A DNA stretch of 64,000 nucleotides from Paenibacillus rigui (GTDB taxonomy: Bacteria; Bacillota; Bacilli; Paenibacillales; NBRC-103111): positions 1 to 64,000 of the forward strand of contig NZ_NMQW01000022.1 of assembly GCF_002234615.1 (NCBI RefSeq). Reading direction: 5' to 3'. Every line of letters begins with the position of its first letter. The stretch's first letter is position 1. The position numbers were made by a program, and so were the translations under genes. Positions 35,684 through 45,052 of this stretch are shown here, in pieces. A model generated the notes under the pieces. It did no database searches. It saw only the letters and a list, made by a program, of their open reading frames with translations, and had not been told where the DNA came from.

Positions 35684-38600
35684 TCATCCTACCGATTCCT
35701 CCAGCTGCATGAGGTTGTATAGGGCTTGTGCCGTTTCGGCACGTGTCGTCCATGCCTTCGGCCGGAACGTTCCATTGCCGCTGCCGTTCATCAACCCGTT
35801 CGATGCGGCGGCAGCCACTGCTTCCTCAGCCCAAGCCGATATTTGGGCTTGATCGGAGAACGAGGATGGCGCGGAAACCGAAGGCTTGTTCAGCTTGGCG
35901 TAAGTCATTGCCCGGACGAGCATGACCGCCATTTCCTCCCGGCTGAGCCTTTCGTTCGGAGCGAACTGCCCGTTGTCCCGGCCCTCGATCAGCTTGGCTT
36001 CATAAGCTGCGTCAACCGCTGGTGCAAACCAATCGCCCGGCGACACATCATGGAATCGGGCCGGGCTTCCGGCAGGCAATCCTAGCCATCTGCTGACCAT
36101 TGCCGTAAATTCGGCACGGGTTGTGCCGGATGCCGGGTCAAAGCGCCCATCCTCCGGCCCGCTTGCAATATGACGCGCGGACAGTACGCTTACTGCTTCG
36201 TATGCCCAATGACCTTCGGGGACATCATCATATGTCAGGTGATATTCCATCACCGCGTAGGTACCTGCAGGCGCATGCTGAGCCGTAATCACATGTCGCG
36301 ACGGATCGATGCGTCCCCCCAGATACTCCCATTGATTGGATTGAGGATCCAATCGGTAAAGGCCGAGCAGCCGCTCATGGATGCCAGCGCTCTGATAGGG
36401 AACCGTCAAATCCCCAACGGCTGTCCTCTCTCCGAGCGAGGCTTCGGTGCCGTCCGGCGCCACGAGCGATAAGCTGAAGTGCAGCACATCGGATGCTGCT
36501 TTCATCGAAACGGTACCGTGCTCGAGCTTCCACGCCGCAAGAGCTTGCCCGGACGAAGCCGAATCAAGCGGCTTCAGCCGGTACAAAAGCCGCGATTGAC
36601 CGAGAAGCCGGCTGTCCACCCTGCGCATTAACGCTTGAAGCGCAGCCTCGGACGGGATGGAAACTGCAGCCCCCGAAGCGGAGACAAAGCTCAGCTTTCC
36701 TTGACCGATAAGCCCTAATATATCCGCAGGCAGCAGCACCTGCTGCGTGCCAGAAGACAACGGCACAACGATTCCATTATCGTTCCTGAGCAGCTTTAAT
36801 TGTTCCAGAGTGACCGTCACTTGACTTGAGGCCGCGTTCCCGGTCGTTTCGCCAGGCACGGTCACGGGGCCGCTTGTTTGTGGAGCGCCGCTCCCGCCGG
36901 CACTGTTTCTTTTGCCTGACAGGGTGTGCAGCTTCACCTCCGTCCCTGCCGACGCATTCCCGGCAGCATCCTTGGCCACGACCTGCAACGTGTATTCCGT
37001 ATTCGGCTGCAAACCCGTAACCACATAATTTATATTTGCTGTAGACGCTATTTTCGTCGCACCGTTATAAATCTCATAGCCGGCTACGCCTACATTATCC
37101 TGCGATGCCGTCCATGCCAGCTCGACGCTCGTCGTAGTCGTATTACGTATCGCCACCACCGGGGCGCTTGGCGCTTCCGTATCCGGCACGGGCTGGGAGC
37201 TCCCCACCGTTGCCGTAATGCCAAGAAGGCTTACGCGGTCCACTACGCCTGCATTCCATGCCGCAGCATAGGCATCGCTGACCTGCAGCACCGTATCCTT
37301 GCTTGGGTCCAATACTTTAAAGCTTAGCATTGCAAACGGCCGGTTGCTTTCCCCGGCACCCTCACCGATTTGCGTTGCCGCATAGAAGAGCCGGTGGCCG
37401 TTCTGCAAATGACTCTCGAAGCCGGTAAGCTGCCCCTGATCGGTGGCATACACCGAGCTGTTCACATCAACGGGCCGTGCCTGGCCCTGGAACAAACCGC
37501 CTGGACTTACGGCCTGCAGCTCCAATACGGCAGGGTCATAGTCCAGCCCGGCCTGCACTGCATACAGCGCATTCCCTCCGTTAGCCCACAGGTAAACCTG
37601 AAGCTCTTGTTTCCCTCTGCTGGGCAGGGTGAGCTCAGCCGCCGCTCCCGGCAGCCCTACGGTTACGGCGGCCGTCAATTGAACCCCTTCATAGCTCGCC
37701 TGAATCGAGGCCGTTCCCATACCGATCCCCGTTACCCGTCCTGCCGGGTCAACTTGAACGACCGAAGGGTTCAATGAGATAAACAGCGTTCCTGCCGTCA
37801 CATCCTGTTCTTCCCCTTGTGCGTTCAGCAGCTTTACAGCCACTGCATGCGTCAAGCCCGGCTGCAGCACATACGCCTCCGAATCCAAACGCAGCGAGGA
37901 TACCGACACACTCGCGAAAGTCGATTTTCCTCCGTATACAGCGGTAATGACCGCTGTTCCCGCCCGCTTGCCCGTTATCCACCCCTGCCGATCGATGCTG
38001 ACAACGGCCGGATCCGACGAAGTATAGGAAGCATACGGTGTAACATCGGTTTGGGATTGATCCGAATAGACTCCCGTTACCACCGTTTGATGCGGGTCTC
38101 CGACATGGAGAGCATAAGAAGGGCTATCCAATCGGACAGCAGCAAGGACCGGAGTCACCGATACCGCTGCCGATGCCGCTTTGCCCCCGTACACCGCGGT
38201 AATGACTGTGCTTCCCGGCTTGCGGCCTGTGACCAGGCCGTCAGGACTGACCGAAGCAATCGTCGAATCTGCTGACGAATAGGAGGCATAGGAGGTTACA
38301 TTGCGCGGTCCGTCAGAATATACGGCTGTCACCACAGTTGCATGAACGCCTCCTTTCGGCAGGCTGTAGCTCACTGTATCCAGCTGCAGCGCATTCAAGA
38401 TTACATTGTCATCCACTCGTACGACGGATGAAGCCGTTTTGCCTGCGTATTGTGCGGTAATGATTGCCTTTCCTGCCATAAGTCCGGTAACGCGTCCCCG
38501 CGTGTCCACCTGTGCAACGGCCGGGTCAGAAGAAGCATAGACGGCGCCTCTCGTCATATCATTAGAACTGCCATCACCATACTGGGCCAATACGGATGAA

Positions 38601-39340
38601 GCATGCGAATGCCCAATACCTAAATGATAATCCCCATCCATTGACAACGAATAAGGCAGCTCAGCAACCTTCAAATCATCGACATAGAGGGTACCGGTCT
38701 GATTCGTGCCCAGAGCAAATCGCAGAAACGTAACCCCGCTTGCCGCCGTTCGAAAAGCAAACTGGCTTGCCGCCAGCTGTCCATCAATATAGACATCAAA
38801 TTTACTTGTTGCGGTATTCAAAACGAGCTGTATATTATACCAGGCTCCTGCGGTGAACGATTGCAGCTTCACATTCGTCCCCCCGTTATAGGCCCGGATA
38901 AAGCCGGCATCGAAGGTGACACTGACCGCATTCACGCTGCTGCTGCCGTTATAAATATACGGTGCCGATTTATTGCCGGCCTGTTCATCGCTTTTGGCCC
39001 GGTAAGATACGACAACCGCCCCGGATGCATTGAAATTTCTGCGTTCGGCGATCACATTGCCTGCGGTGCCGGTTTTTTCCACCTTTAACTGCATATCACC
39101 TGCGGCCATCGGGTCTTGAACGATCTGAACCGTTCCCACACTCGTTCCGGACGAAGCCGTCGTCAAATTCCAATTGGGATCGTTCAAAGCTCCTGCCGGG
39201 TCATTGTCAAAAACGTCGTCCACCGGTACGGAGGCGGAGGCCCCGTAAACCGTCGAAGTCCATCCCGCCGCCAGGCATATAACGGAATATAACGATAGCA
39301 TCACCGCAAGCATAAGCGCCATTTTTTTCTTCCAAAGCAT
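35684..39340 (-). CDS. SLH-anchored surface protein with Ig-like, cohesin-like and FN3 modules
   Basis: A 1218-residue secreted protein. After a signal peptide (about 1-34), a lectin-like domain (about 40-230) is followed by four BIG2-type bacterial Ig repeats (about 235-560, each with a VSPDGLVTGR-like turn), a cohesin-like module (about 570-715, ALYAVQAGLDYDPAVLELQA), an FN3 domain (about 725-815), a linker and three SLH repeats (about 1045-1218) that bind the cell-wall polymer. The ATG at 39340 is 11 bases behind GAGGAGG; a GTG four codons earlier is too close. It follows the dockerin-bearing gene by about 20 nt, so it is the likely surface scaffold for that enzyme. Confidence 0.85.
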   Translation of the reverse strand: MLWKKKMALMLAVMLSLYSVICLAAGWTSTVYGASASVPVDDVFDNDPAGALNDPNWNLTTASSGTSVGTVQIVQDPMAAGDMQLKVEKTGTAGNVIAERRNFNASGAVVVSYRAKSDEQAGNKSAPYIYNGSSSVNAVSVTFDAGFIRAYNGGTNVKLQSFTAGAWYNIQLVLNTATSKFDVYIDGQLAASQFAFRTAASGVTFLRFALGTNQTGTLYVDDLKVAELPYSLSMDGDYHLGIGHSHASSVLAQYGDGSSNDMTRGAVYASSDPAVAQVDTRGRVTGLMAGKAIITAQYAGKTASSVVRVDDNVILNALQLDTVSYSLPKGGVHATVVTAVYSDGPRNVTSYASYSSADSTIASVSPDGLVTGRKPGSTVITAVYGGKAASAAVSVTPVLAAVRLDSPSYALHVGDPHQTVVTGVYSDQSQTDVTPYASYTSSDPAVVSIDRQGWITGKRAGTAVITAVYGGKSTFASVSVSSLRLDSEAYVLQPGLTHAVAVKLLNAQGEEQDVTAGTLFISLNPSVVQVDPAGRVTGIGMGTASIQASYEGVQLTAAVTVGLPGAAAELTLPSRGKQELQVYLWANGGNALYAVQAGLDYDPAVLELQAVSPGGLFQGQARPVDVNSSVYATDQGQLTGFESHLQNGHRLFYAATQIGEGAGESNRPFAMLSFKVLDPSKDTVLQVSDAYAAAWNAGVVDRVSLLGITATVGSSQPVPDTEAPSAPVVAIRNTTTTSVELAWTASQDNVGVAGYEIYNGATKIASTANINYVVTGLQPNTEYTLQVVAKDAAGNASAGTEVKLHTLSGKRNSAGGSGAPQTSGPVTVPGETTGNAASSQVTVTLEQLKLLRNDNGIVVPLSSGTQQVLLPADILGLIGQGKLSFVSASGAAVSIPSEAALQALMRRVDSRLLGQSRLLYRLKPLDSASSGQALAAWKLEHGTVSMKAASDVLHFSLSLVAPDGTEASLGERTAVGDLTVPYQSAGIHERLLGLYRLDPQSNQWEYLGGRIDPSRHVITAQHAPAGTYAVMEYHLTYDDVPEGHWAYEAVSVLSARHIASGPEDGRFDPASGTTRAEFTAMVSRWLGLPAGSPARFHDVSPGDWFAPAVDAAYEAKLIEGRDNGQFAPNERLSREEMAVMLVRAMTYAKLNKPSVSAPSSFSDQAQISAWAEEAVAAAASNGLMNGSGNGTFRPKAWTTRAETAQALYNLMQLEESVG

Positions 39341-39361
39341 GCTGCTTCGCACCTCCTCATC

Positions 39362-42300
39362 CTATGGTTTATTCAGATAAACTCCGAGCAAAGATAAATC
39401 CACAATATCCACTGCACCATCGCCGTTAAAATCATAGGTATAAGGGAATTGTGCCTTACCCTGACCTACGCTTCGCCCCAAAGCTTCCGTAACACGGATG
39501 AAGTCGTCTACCTTACCCGGCTGTCCGTTCAACCTGACGGATTGAGCCGTTTTATCGAGAAACATATCGTTCTCTCCGTCAATGACCAGCTTCATCCCTT
39601 CATCTTCAATAACAATCGATTGCAGGACGTCACTGCGGTCCGCGTAGGCTTGAACCGATTGGACCGTAAAGCTACCGTTATCCGTATCCGGCGCATATTT
39701 GGCAACGAAGCAGACCCAGTCTCCCTCATGGTAATCCATTGCGGCCGGAGCATCCGTCAGCTGGACCATCACCTGATCGGAATTGGCAAACTGCACAATG
39801 GAGCCGTTATTGTCCGACGTTCTCACATTGGTCGGGTCCCATAGCGCTTTGGTATACAAATCATCCATCACCTTGCCGTTCGTCGTAGTGAACCCCGGGC
39901 TTAGTGCATTCAGATCCGCGCTCGACAGCCACGTCGGCTTGGCCGTTCCTCCTGCCGGAGCGTTCACCGCCTTCAGGATCGGCCATCCGCTCACTTTGGC
40001 GGTACCCATCCGCATCACCGGCGCTGCAGCGTCTCCCGTATCCGCGGTCAAATCGAGCAGCGGACTGCCGTCAGCCGCATAAATTCCGTTGATGCGCACC
40101 CTGCCCGGATCGATACTGCCCGGTGTATAAGGAGCGTCGGACACGGACATATACGGCAAGCCGATGAGCTGATTCAGCGATTTGTAGCTTTGCTCCGAGC
40201 TGAACCGCACGGCAAGCACATTGTACAGGACCGTTCCGTTCGTCACGTAATATTGGCGCGTCCTATTGGATTTCGTACCGGTAATTCCCGCATCTTTACG
40301 CACATCATAATTTGGCGTTGCAAAATTCGTCGTCGTGGATTTCACATCGTCGTACTGCCAACGATCCTCTCCATCCTTGAAATACATGCCCATCACTCTG
40401 TCGATCTTCGGACCTGCGGCGGTTCTCGTCCCGGTATCAATCAATTGCTCGGTAAAGTCCGTTCCGGACACCGACAGCGTCAACGGCTGGCGGTTGCCGT
40501 TTTTGAAGTAGGCGGACACGCGGCCTTTTCTGAACGTATAATCCTCCTGCTTCTGCTGCTCCGTCTTCACCCAGGCATAGCGGCTTAACGTATGATGCAT
40601 CGCCACCGGACCGTGTACGGCAATATGCCCGAGGTTCGCCGTGTCCCCGTAGGATGGCGTTGCCGAGGCCAGGCCTTTGATCAAGAAACGGCCCAAATCC
40701 GAATTCAGCACCTGTGCCCAGTACGACAAGCCGGAGAAATTCCCCATATTGAAGCTGGAGCCACCCCCTTCATTATGCCGGGAGCCCGCGAAAATCCACC
40801 CGTCCGCGCTCAATCGGGAATTGAAATACTCGGCCATTTCCTTGCCATCATCGCGAATGATCTGCTTCAGGCCTTGAAAGCCCGCGTCCTCCTCCGGAAT
40901 TTCGTTGATGATTTCCGCCAAATCGCTGAGGGATACCCCGGCGTAGCTCACATCAAAGCCTCTCACCTCATAGAAAATGGCCTTGCCGTCGACAACCTCC
41001 CTGGCTTTATCCCGAAACGCGATGTCCGGCAAATTGGTTCCTGGTATCCCTTGGGTGTAATACGTATAAATTTGATTTTTCAGCGCCGCATCATCATATA
41101 GTACCGCGAGCTGAATACCGCCCAGCAGGGCGACAAGCGCCTGATTCTGAGAGTTTTGCGTGCTGAACTTGGTCACCCGGGTCAGCCAATCCCACATCGA
41201 GTAGGCTTTCGCCTTTCCTTCCGACAGCTGCTCCGGCGTAAATAGATCTTGGCCGTAGGTCAAGGCGCTGGCCAAATTGTGCAGCCCGAAGGCCGTCGTC
41301 GGATAATCGGCGCCAGTCGTGCTTCCGCTCACAGAATAAGGCATATACGCCGCTCCGCTGTTCGCGACCAGCACCTTATCCGCATTGGCAGGGTTGTCCG
41401 CCGTCTGAATCCGGTTGTGCAGATAGAAGTCCATGGCTTTCCTCGCCTGCTTCGCCAGCCGTTCATCACTCTTGCCTGTCAGCTCCCAGACATAAGCGAA
41501 CAACCCGGCAGCCCCGAAGCCGGCCTCCGTGCTGCTGGCCTGCTGATCCATCCCGATAAATGCGGCATTATCGAATACGACGGTGCCTGCCGCATGGTCC
41601 AGCATAAGATCGACATTCAGGGAATACACCGGATACGGCGTATCGAAAACTCCGCTAATCTCTCCCCAGCTTCCTCCCGTAGCGCCCCCGTACATGATGT
41701 GACTGCCCAGAATGACGTTGTTCTTGTCCTTAAAAGTAATTTTGGCGGCAACCCCCCTGCCATCGCCTGCTGCCGACGTGAAGCCCGGCAAAGTTTTATA
41801 CTTCACGGAAAACATACGGTAGTCTCCGCCAAACTGCCGGGTCCCATTGGAGGAAGCTGACACCGGCATGCTCAGCGACGCCTGGGTATCCGTAGAGCTG
41901 GAGGTAATCCGGCCTCCGTTTCCCGCTACCCCCGGTTCACCCGAAGGAACGATTACGGCATTCGGTCCTTCCCACTGCTTGCCGCCCCAGACAGGCGTAG
42001 CCGCATCAAAGCTCGCGTTTGGAATGGCGGCAGTTCCTTTATTGGAAACCTGCACACCCGCAGTACCGGAAGCCGTCGAGATTGACGTATCCACCCGCAT
42101 GAGCCGGATGCCGTCCCAGTAAACTGTCCCTTTCGCTCCATCCACTCCGGCTTCAACGACAATCTGATTCGGCTGAACGGAAGGTACCGTTACCAAGCCG
42201 CGAATTTCGGTCCAATCGTCCGTCCCGCCCTCCGGCTTGAACATATACGGTGCTGCCAGATCGGCGCCGTTCGCATCCTTGAACGATATGCGGGCAAATA

Positions 42301-42910
42301 CGCCTTGCCCCGAAGGAGAAACGGCAAGCTCTTCCGTCTTCACGTAAGCGCTCAATATCATCAGGCTGTCGGGCTTTAGCACGACGGAAGCCGGCGCGGT
42401 ATAGTCCACGAGCACATCCAGCGGATTGGACAAGGTCTGCCTGATCGTGCCGGCGCCCTCTGTTAGCGCTTCCATTTTTATCATATGAGAGCCTTCGAAC
42501 GAGCTTTGCAAATCGTTTACCCAGCTGAATGCGGGCGTGCCCTCCGGGGTCCAGCTGTCCGGCATACTCGCCGAGCCGGTCTCGAAGCCCGGATTGGAAA
42601 CGACGTTCCCTGTCACAAGACTGTTGGTGCTTGCGTTCACCGTGACCTTCTGCGGAAAATTATCGATTCGCCCGTCCGGCTGCTGGTTCGCCAGGAGGTT
42701 CGTTGTAAAAAACTGCAGCTGCTTCTCCACAGCCGCAGCATCCGGAAACATCCGGTCTACACGGTCCAGAAATAAATTAGCGTCGGGAGTTATGGAGCTT
42801 ATGGAGCTTATGGGGCTTATAGCAGCCTCAGCCCCCCACGATATACTGGGCAGTGAGGAGACTGTCAGGAGCAATGCCATGACCGTCGAGCCTATCTGTG
42901 TCCATTTCAT
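39362..42910 (-). CDS. Large secreted glycan-active protein with dockerin-like end
   Basis: An 1182-residue secreted protein. Signal peptide about 1-28; two CBM4/9-type carbohydrate-binding domains (about 105-270, with NVVSNPGFETG, and 280-450); a helical, probably alpha/alpha-barrel part (about 455-740, EAGFGAAGLFAYVWELTG, NEGGGSSFNMGNFSGLSYW); a beta-sandwich part; and a final DFNGDGAVDIVDLSLLGVYL, a single dockerin-type calcium loop. The helical-then-beta order is that of several polysaccharide lyases, but I cannot name a family. The next gene upstream is a GH105 enzyme, which acts on lyase products. Start at 42910 (MKWTQ) is behind AAGGAGG. Confidence 0.75.
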   Translation of the reverse strand: MKWTQIGSTVMALLLTVSSLPSISWGAEAAISPISSISSITPDANLFLDRVDRMFPDAAAVEKQLQFFTTNLLANQQPDGRIDNFPQKVTVNASTNSLVTGNVVSNPGFETGSASMPDSWTPEGTPAFSWVNDLQSSFEGSHMIKMEALTEGAGTIRQTLSNPLDVLVDYTAPASVVLKPDSLMILSAYVKTEELAVSPSGQGVFARISFKDANGADLAAPYMFKPEGGTDDWTEIRGLVTVPSVQPNQIVVEAGVDGAKGTVYWDGIRLMRVDTSISTASGTAGVQVSNKGTAAIPNASFDAATPVWGGKQWEGPNAVIVPSGEPGVAGNGGRITSSSTDTQASLSMPVSASSNGTRQFGGDYRMFSVKYKTLPGFTSAAGDGRGVAAKITFKDKNNVILGSHIMYGGATGGSWGEISGVFDTPYPVYSLNVDLMLDHAAGTVVFDNAAFIGMDQQASSTEAGFGAAGLFAYVWELTGKSDERLAKQARKAMDFYLHNRIQTADNPANADKVLVANSGAAYMPYSVSGSTTGADYPTTAFGLHNLASALTYGQDLFTPEQLSEGKAKAYSMWDWLTRVTKFSTQNSQNQALVALLGGIQLAVLYDDAALKNQIYTYYTQGIPGTNLPDIAFRDKAREVVDGKAIFYEVRGFDVSYAGVSLSDLAEIINEIPEEDAGFQGLKQIIRDDGKEMAEYFNSRLSADGWIFAGSRHNEGGGSSFNMGNFSGLSYWAQVLNSDLGRFLIKGLASATPSYGDTANLGHIAVHGPVAMHHTLSRYAWVKTEQQKQEDYTFRKGRVSAYFKNGNRQPLTLSVSGTDFTEQLIDTGTRTAAGPKIDRVMGMYFKDGEDRWQYDDVKSTTTNFATPNYDVRKDAGITGTKSNRTRQYYVTNGTVLYNVLAVRFSSEQSYKSLNQLIGLPYMSVSDAPYTPGSIDPGRVRINGIYAADGSPLLDLTADTGDAAAPVMRMGTAKVSGWPILKAVNAPAGGTAKPTWLSSADLNALSPGFTTTNGKVMDDLYTKALWDPTNVRTSDNNGSIVQFANSDQVMVQLTDAPAAMDYHEGDWVCFVAKYAPDTDNGSFTVQSVQAYADRSDVLQSIVIEDEGMKLVIDGENDMFLDKTAQSVRLNGQPGKVDDFIRVTEALGRSVGQGKAQFPYTYDFNGDGAVDIVDLSLLGVYLNKP

Positions 42911-43042
42911 CGAAATGGCCTCCTTTATTATGGGATATGCTGACATTGGAACGGTGACGACAGGCGTCAGGCAGGGCGGAAACGGGAAAAGCGCCGGTCG
43001 TCTGCTTCCTCGCCTGCCGCCACTGTACCCAACAAGCTTTTA

Positions 43043-44110
43043 CTATGGCTTCACTTCTTCGATCAGCTCGCTGATCAGCATCAGTGCCAGCGCCTGACCG
43101 TAAGGCGTGGGCGTGATTTTCACTTCGTTATATGCTTCCACCGTCGGCATAACCGGGGTTCCGCCGGATACACCGTGCACGGCTCCGTACACATCGACGT
43201 GGATCATCACCGCATCCACCGCCTTGAGCGCGGCTTTGCGAAGCTCCTGCTGCAGCGCGGCATCGTCGATGATCCCCGTGTGCAGCGCAGCCAAGAAGCC
43301 ATAGGCGATCCCTGCCGTCGCCGATGTTTCCAGATAGAAATCAGGCCGGTCCAGTACAGTGTGCCACATGCCGTTCGCTGTCTGGAGCCGGGCTAGTCCC
43401 TGCACCAGCGCCGTGTAGCGCTGATATACCTCCGCGGGTATATCTGCCAAATGCTTCACACTGGCAATGATCTCCGGCACGCCGAAGGCGACCCAAGCAT
43501 TCGCACGCCCCCAGCGGGCAGCTGACATATGGCTGCGCGCGATACCGTCGAAGCCGTGGAACAATACGCCTGTCGCGTCATCCTGCAGCAGCTGCAGGTG
43601 AACGGCGACCTGCTTCACGGCTTCCTTCGCCATCGCTGCATCCCCGGTCAGCGAAGCAAGCCGCGCGAGGAACAGGGCGCCGACGACAAGCGTGTCGGCC
43701 CACAGCTGCTCCGGGAAGTCGACGCCTTCGGTCACTGTATGCTCGAAGCCGCCCTCCTGCGTTCGCGGCGCCTCGCGCATCAGCCACTCGCCGTGCTCTT
43801 GCACAAGCGGCAGCCAAGCGGCTGCAGCTCCCGGCTCCGCACGCAGAAGCTCGGTCAGCGCAGCGAACGGCGCCGTTGAATTGATGACGCGCTGCTTGGC
43901 GGCCTTCTGGCGGTTATCCCGCATCCAGCGCCACACATAGTCCCGCACCGCTGACGAGCCGGACGCCTCGCCGTATTTGACAGCGGCGATCAAGCCGACG
44001 CCCGGCTTCCAATCCCAGTTATTCATGTTTCGCTGCCAATCGTTCTCCGGTGCCGTCACCATGTATTCATATACCTGCTCCGCTTTACTCAGCAGCTTTT
44101 CCCGGTTCAT
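43043..44110 (-). CDS. GH105 unsaturated uronyl hydrolase (YteR-like)
   Basis: A 355-residue cytoplasmic enzyme with an alpha6/alpha6 barrel. WADTLVVGALFLARL carries the catalytic Asp of GH88/GH105, and RWGRANAWVAFGV, TANGMWHTVLD and ETSATAGIAYG are family signatures. GH105 removes the 4,5-unsaturated galacturonyl or glucuronyl residue made by polysaccharide lyases. Start behind AGGAGG. It lies between the transporter genes and the secreted dockerin-bearing protein, so the locus probably imports and trims lyase-made oligosaccharides (pectin/rhamnogalacturonan or another uronic polymer). Confidence 0.88.
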   Translation of the reverse strand: MNREKLLSKAEQVYEYMVTAPENDWQRNMNNWDWKPGVGLIAAVKYGEASGSSAVRDYVWRWMRDNRQKAAKQRVINSTAPFAALTELLRAEPGAAAAWLPLVQEHGEWLMREAPRTQEGGFEHTVTEGVDFPEQLWADTLVVGALFLARLASLTGDAAMAKEAVKQVAVHLQLLQDDATGVLFHGFDGIARSHMSAARWGRANAWVAFGVPEIIASVKHLADIPAEVYQRYTALVQGLARLQTANGMWHTVLDRPDFYLETSATAGIAYGFLAALHTGIIDDAALQQELRKAALKAVDAVMIHVDVYGAVHGVSGGTPVMPTVEAYNEVKITPTPYGQALALMLISELIEEVKP

Positions 44111-44165
44111 TCTTTCATTCCCCCTCCTGCAGCTTTTGCCTCTATGGCATTCCGGCCTACCGGCC

Positions 44166-45032
44166 TCATCCCTTCACCGAGCCAATCATCGCTCCCTTGG
44201 CAAAATATTTTTGCAGGAACGGATAGATCAGCAGGATAGGGACCGTGGCAATAATAATCATCGCCATCTTGACGGTGACGCCGATTTTGGGCACGTCACC
44301 GGACATCGCGGCATCCACAGCTTCATTCGTCATTTGCACGAGAATTTGGCGAAGCAGCACCTGCATTGTCATTTTGCTGACATCGCTGTTATACATAACC
44401 GCCTGGAAGAACAGGTTCCACTTGGATACGGCATAGAACAGCGTCAAGGTAGCGATCACGGGCAGTGAAATCGGGGTTACAATCCGGGCCAGGACGCCGA
44501 TATCGTTGCTGCCGTCAATTTTGGCCGACTCCTCCAGCTCGGACGGGATGGAACGGAAAAAGCTGACCATAATCATCAGATTGAACACGCTGAGCGCACT
44601 TGGAATAATGAGCGACCATAGCGAATTCAGCATCCCGAGCTCTTTTACCAGTAAATAGGAAGGAATAATGCCGCCGTTGAACAGCATTGTGAAAAAAGCG
44701 ATGAACAGCATGACGCCCGTACCTTTCACATTTCGCTTCGACAGCGGGTATGCAAGGGTTATTGTCAGAAGCATGCTGAGCACCGTTCCGACAACTGTCA
44801 CAAACACTGTGTTGTATAAGGTTTGAATAAATTGGCGGTTATGAAAAACCGTATCGTAGGCAACCAGTGTCCACTGCCTCGGCCAGAACAGCAGCTGCCC
44901 TTCGTAGACGAGATGCGGCGTGGAGAACGACAGCGTGAACACGTTCCAGAAAGGGAATACCATAAGGATCGCCATCAAGCCAAGCAAGGTATAATTGAAC
45001 GTTTCGAACCATCCATTTTTTTGTGCCTTCAT
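44166..45032 (-). CDS. Sugar ABC transporter permease (LplC type)
   Basis: A 288-residue permease with six TM helices, EAA loop ESAKIDGSNDIGVLARIVTP and the end LQKYFAKGAMIGSVKG. It starts behind AAAGGAGAG, about 20 nt after the LplB-type partner, and lies upstream of the GH105 gene. No ATPase gene is encoded in the locus. Compared with the first locus the sequence is clearly diverged, so it probably carries another sugar. Confidence 0.88.
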   Translation of the reverse strand: MKAQKNGWFETFNYTLLGLMAILMVFPFWNVFTLSFSTPHLVYEGQLLFWPRQWTLVAYDTVFHNRQFIQTLYNTVFVTVVGTVLSMLLTITLAYPLSKRNVKGTGVMLFIAFFTMLFNGGIIPSYLLVKELGMLNSLWSLIIPSALSVFNLMIMVSFFRSIPSELEESAKIDGSNDIGVLARIVTPISLPVIATLTLFYAVSKWNLFFQAVMYNSDVSKMTMQVLLRQILVQMTNEAVDAAMSGDVPKIGVTVKMAMIIIATVPILLIYPFLQKYFAKGAMIGSVKG

Positions 45033-45052
45033 AGGAAGCTCTCTCCTTTCTT

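Noticed and set aside
35679-35701. AGGAATC/GATTCCT hairpin at the SLH gene stop
   Set aside because: The stem is only 7 bp, lies within the last codons and has no T-run, so I did not call it a terminator.
35523-35852. Plus-strand frame of 109 codons
   Set aside because: The second half is antisense to the SLH repeats, and the first half has no motif or clear ribosome site.
37700-38600. Possible tandem DNA repeat in the SLH protein gene
   Set aside because: The repeats are diverged protein Ig-like modules and not near-identical DNA copies, and there is no spacer pattern of a CRISPR array.
42911-43042. GC-rich inverted segments in the gap before the dockerin-bearing gene
   Set aside because: The pairing arms (CAGGCG/CGCCTG) are about 45 bases apart with weak inner pairing, so no firm structure can be claimed.
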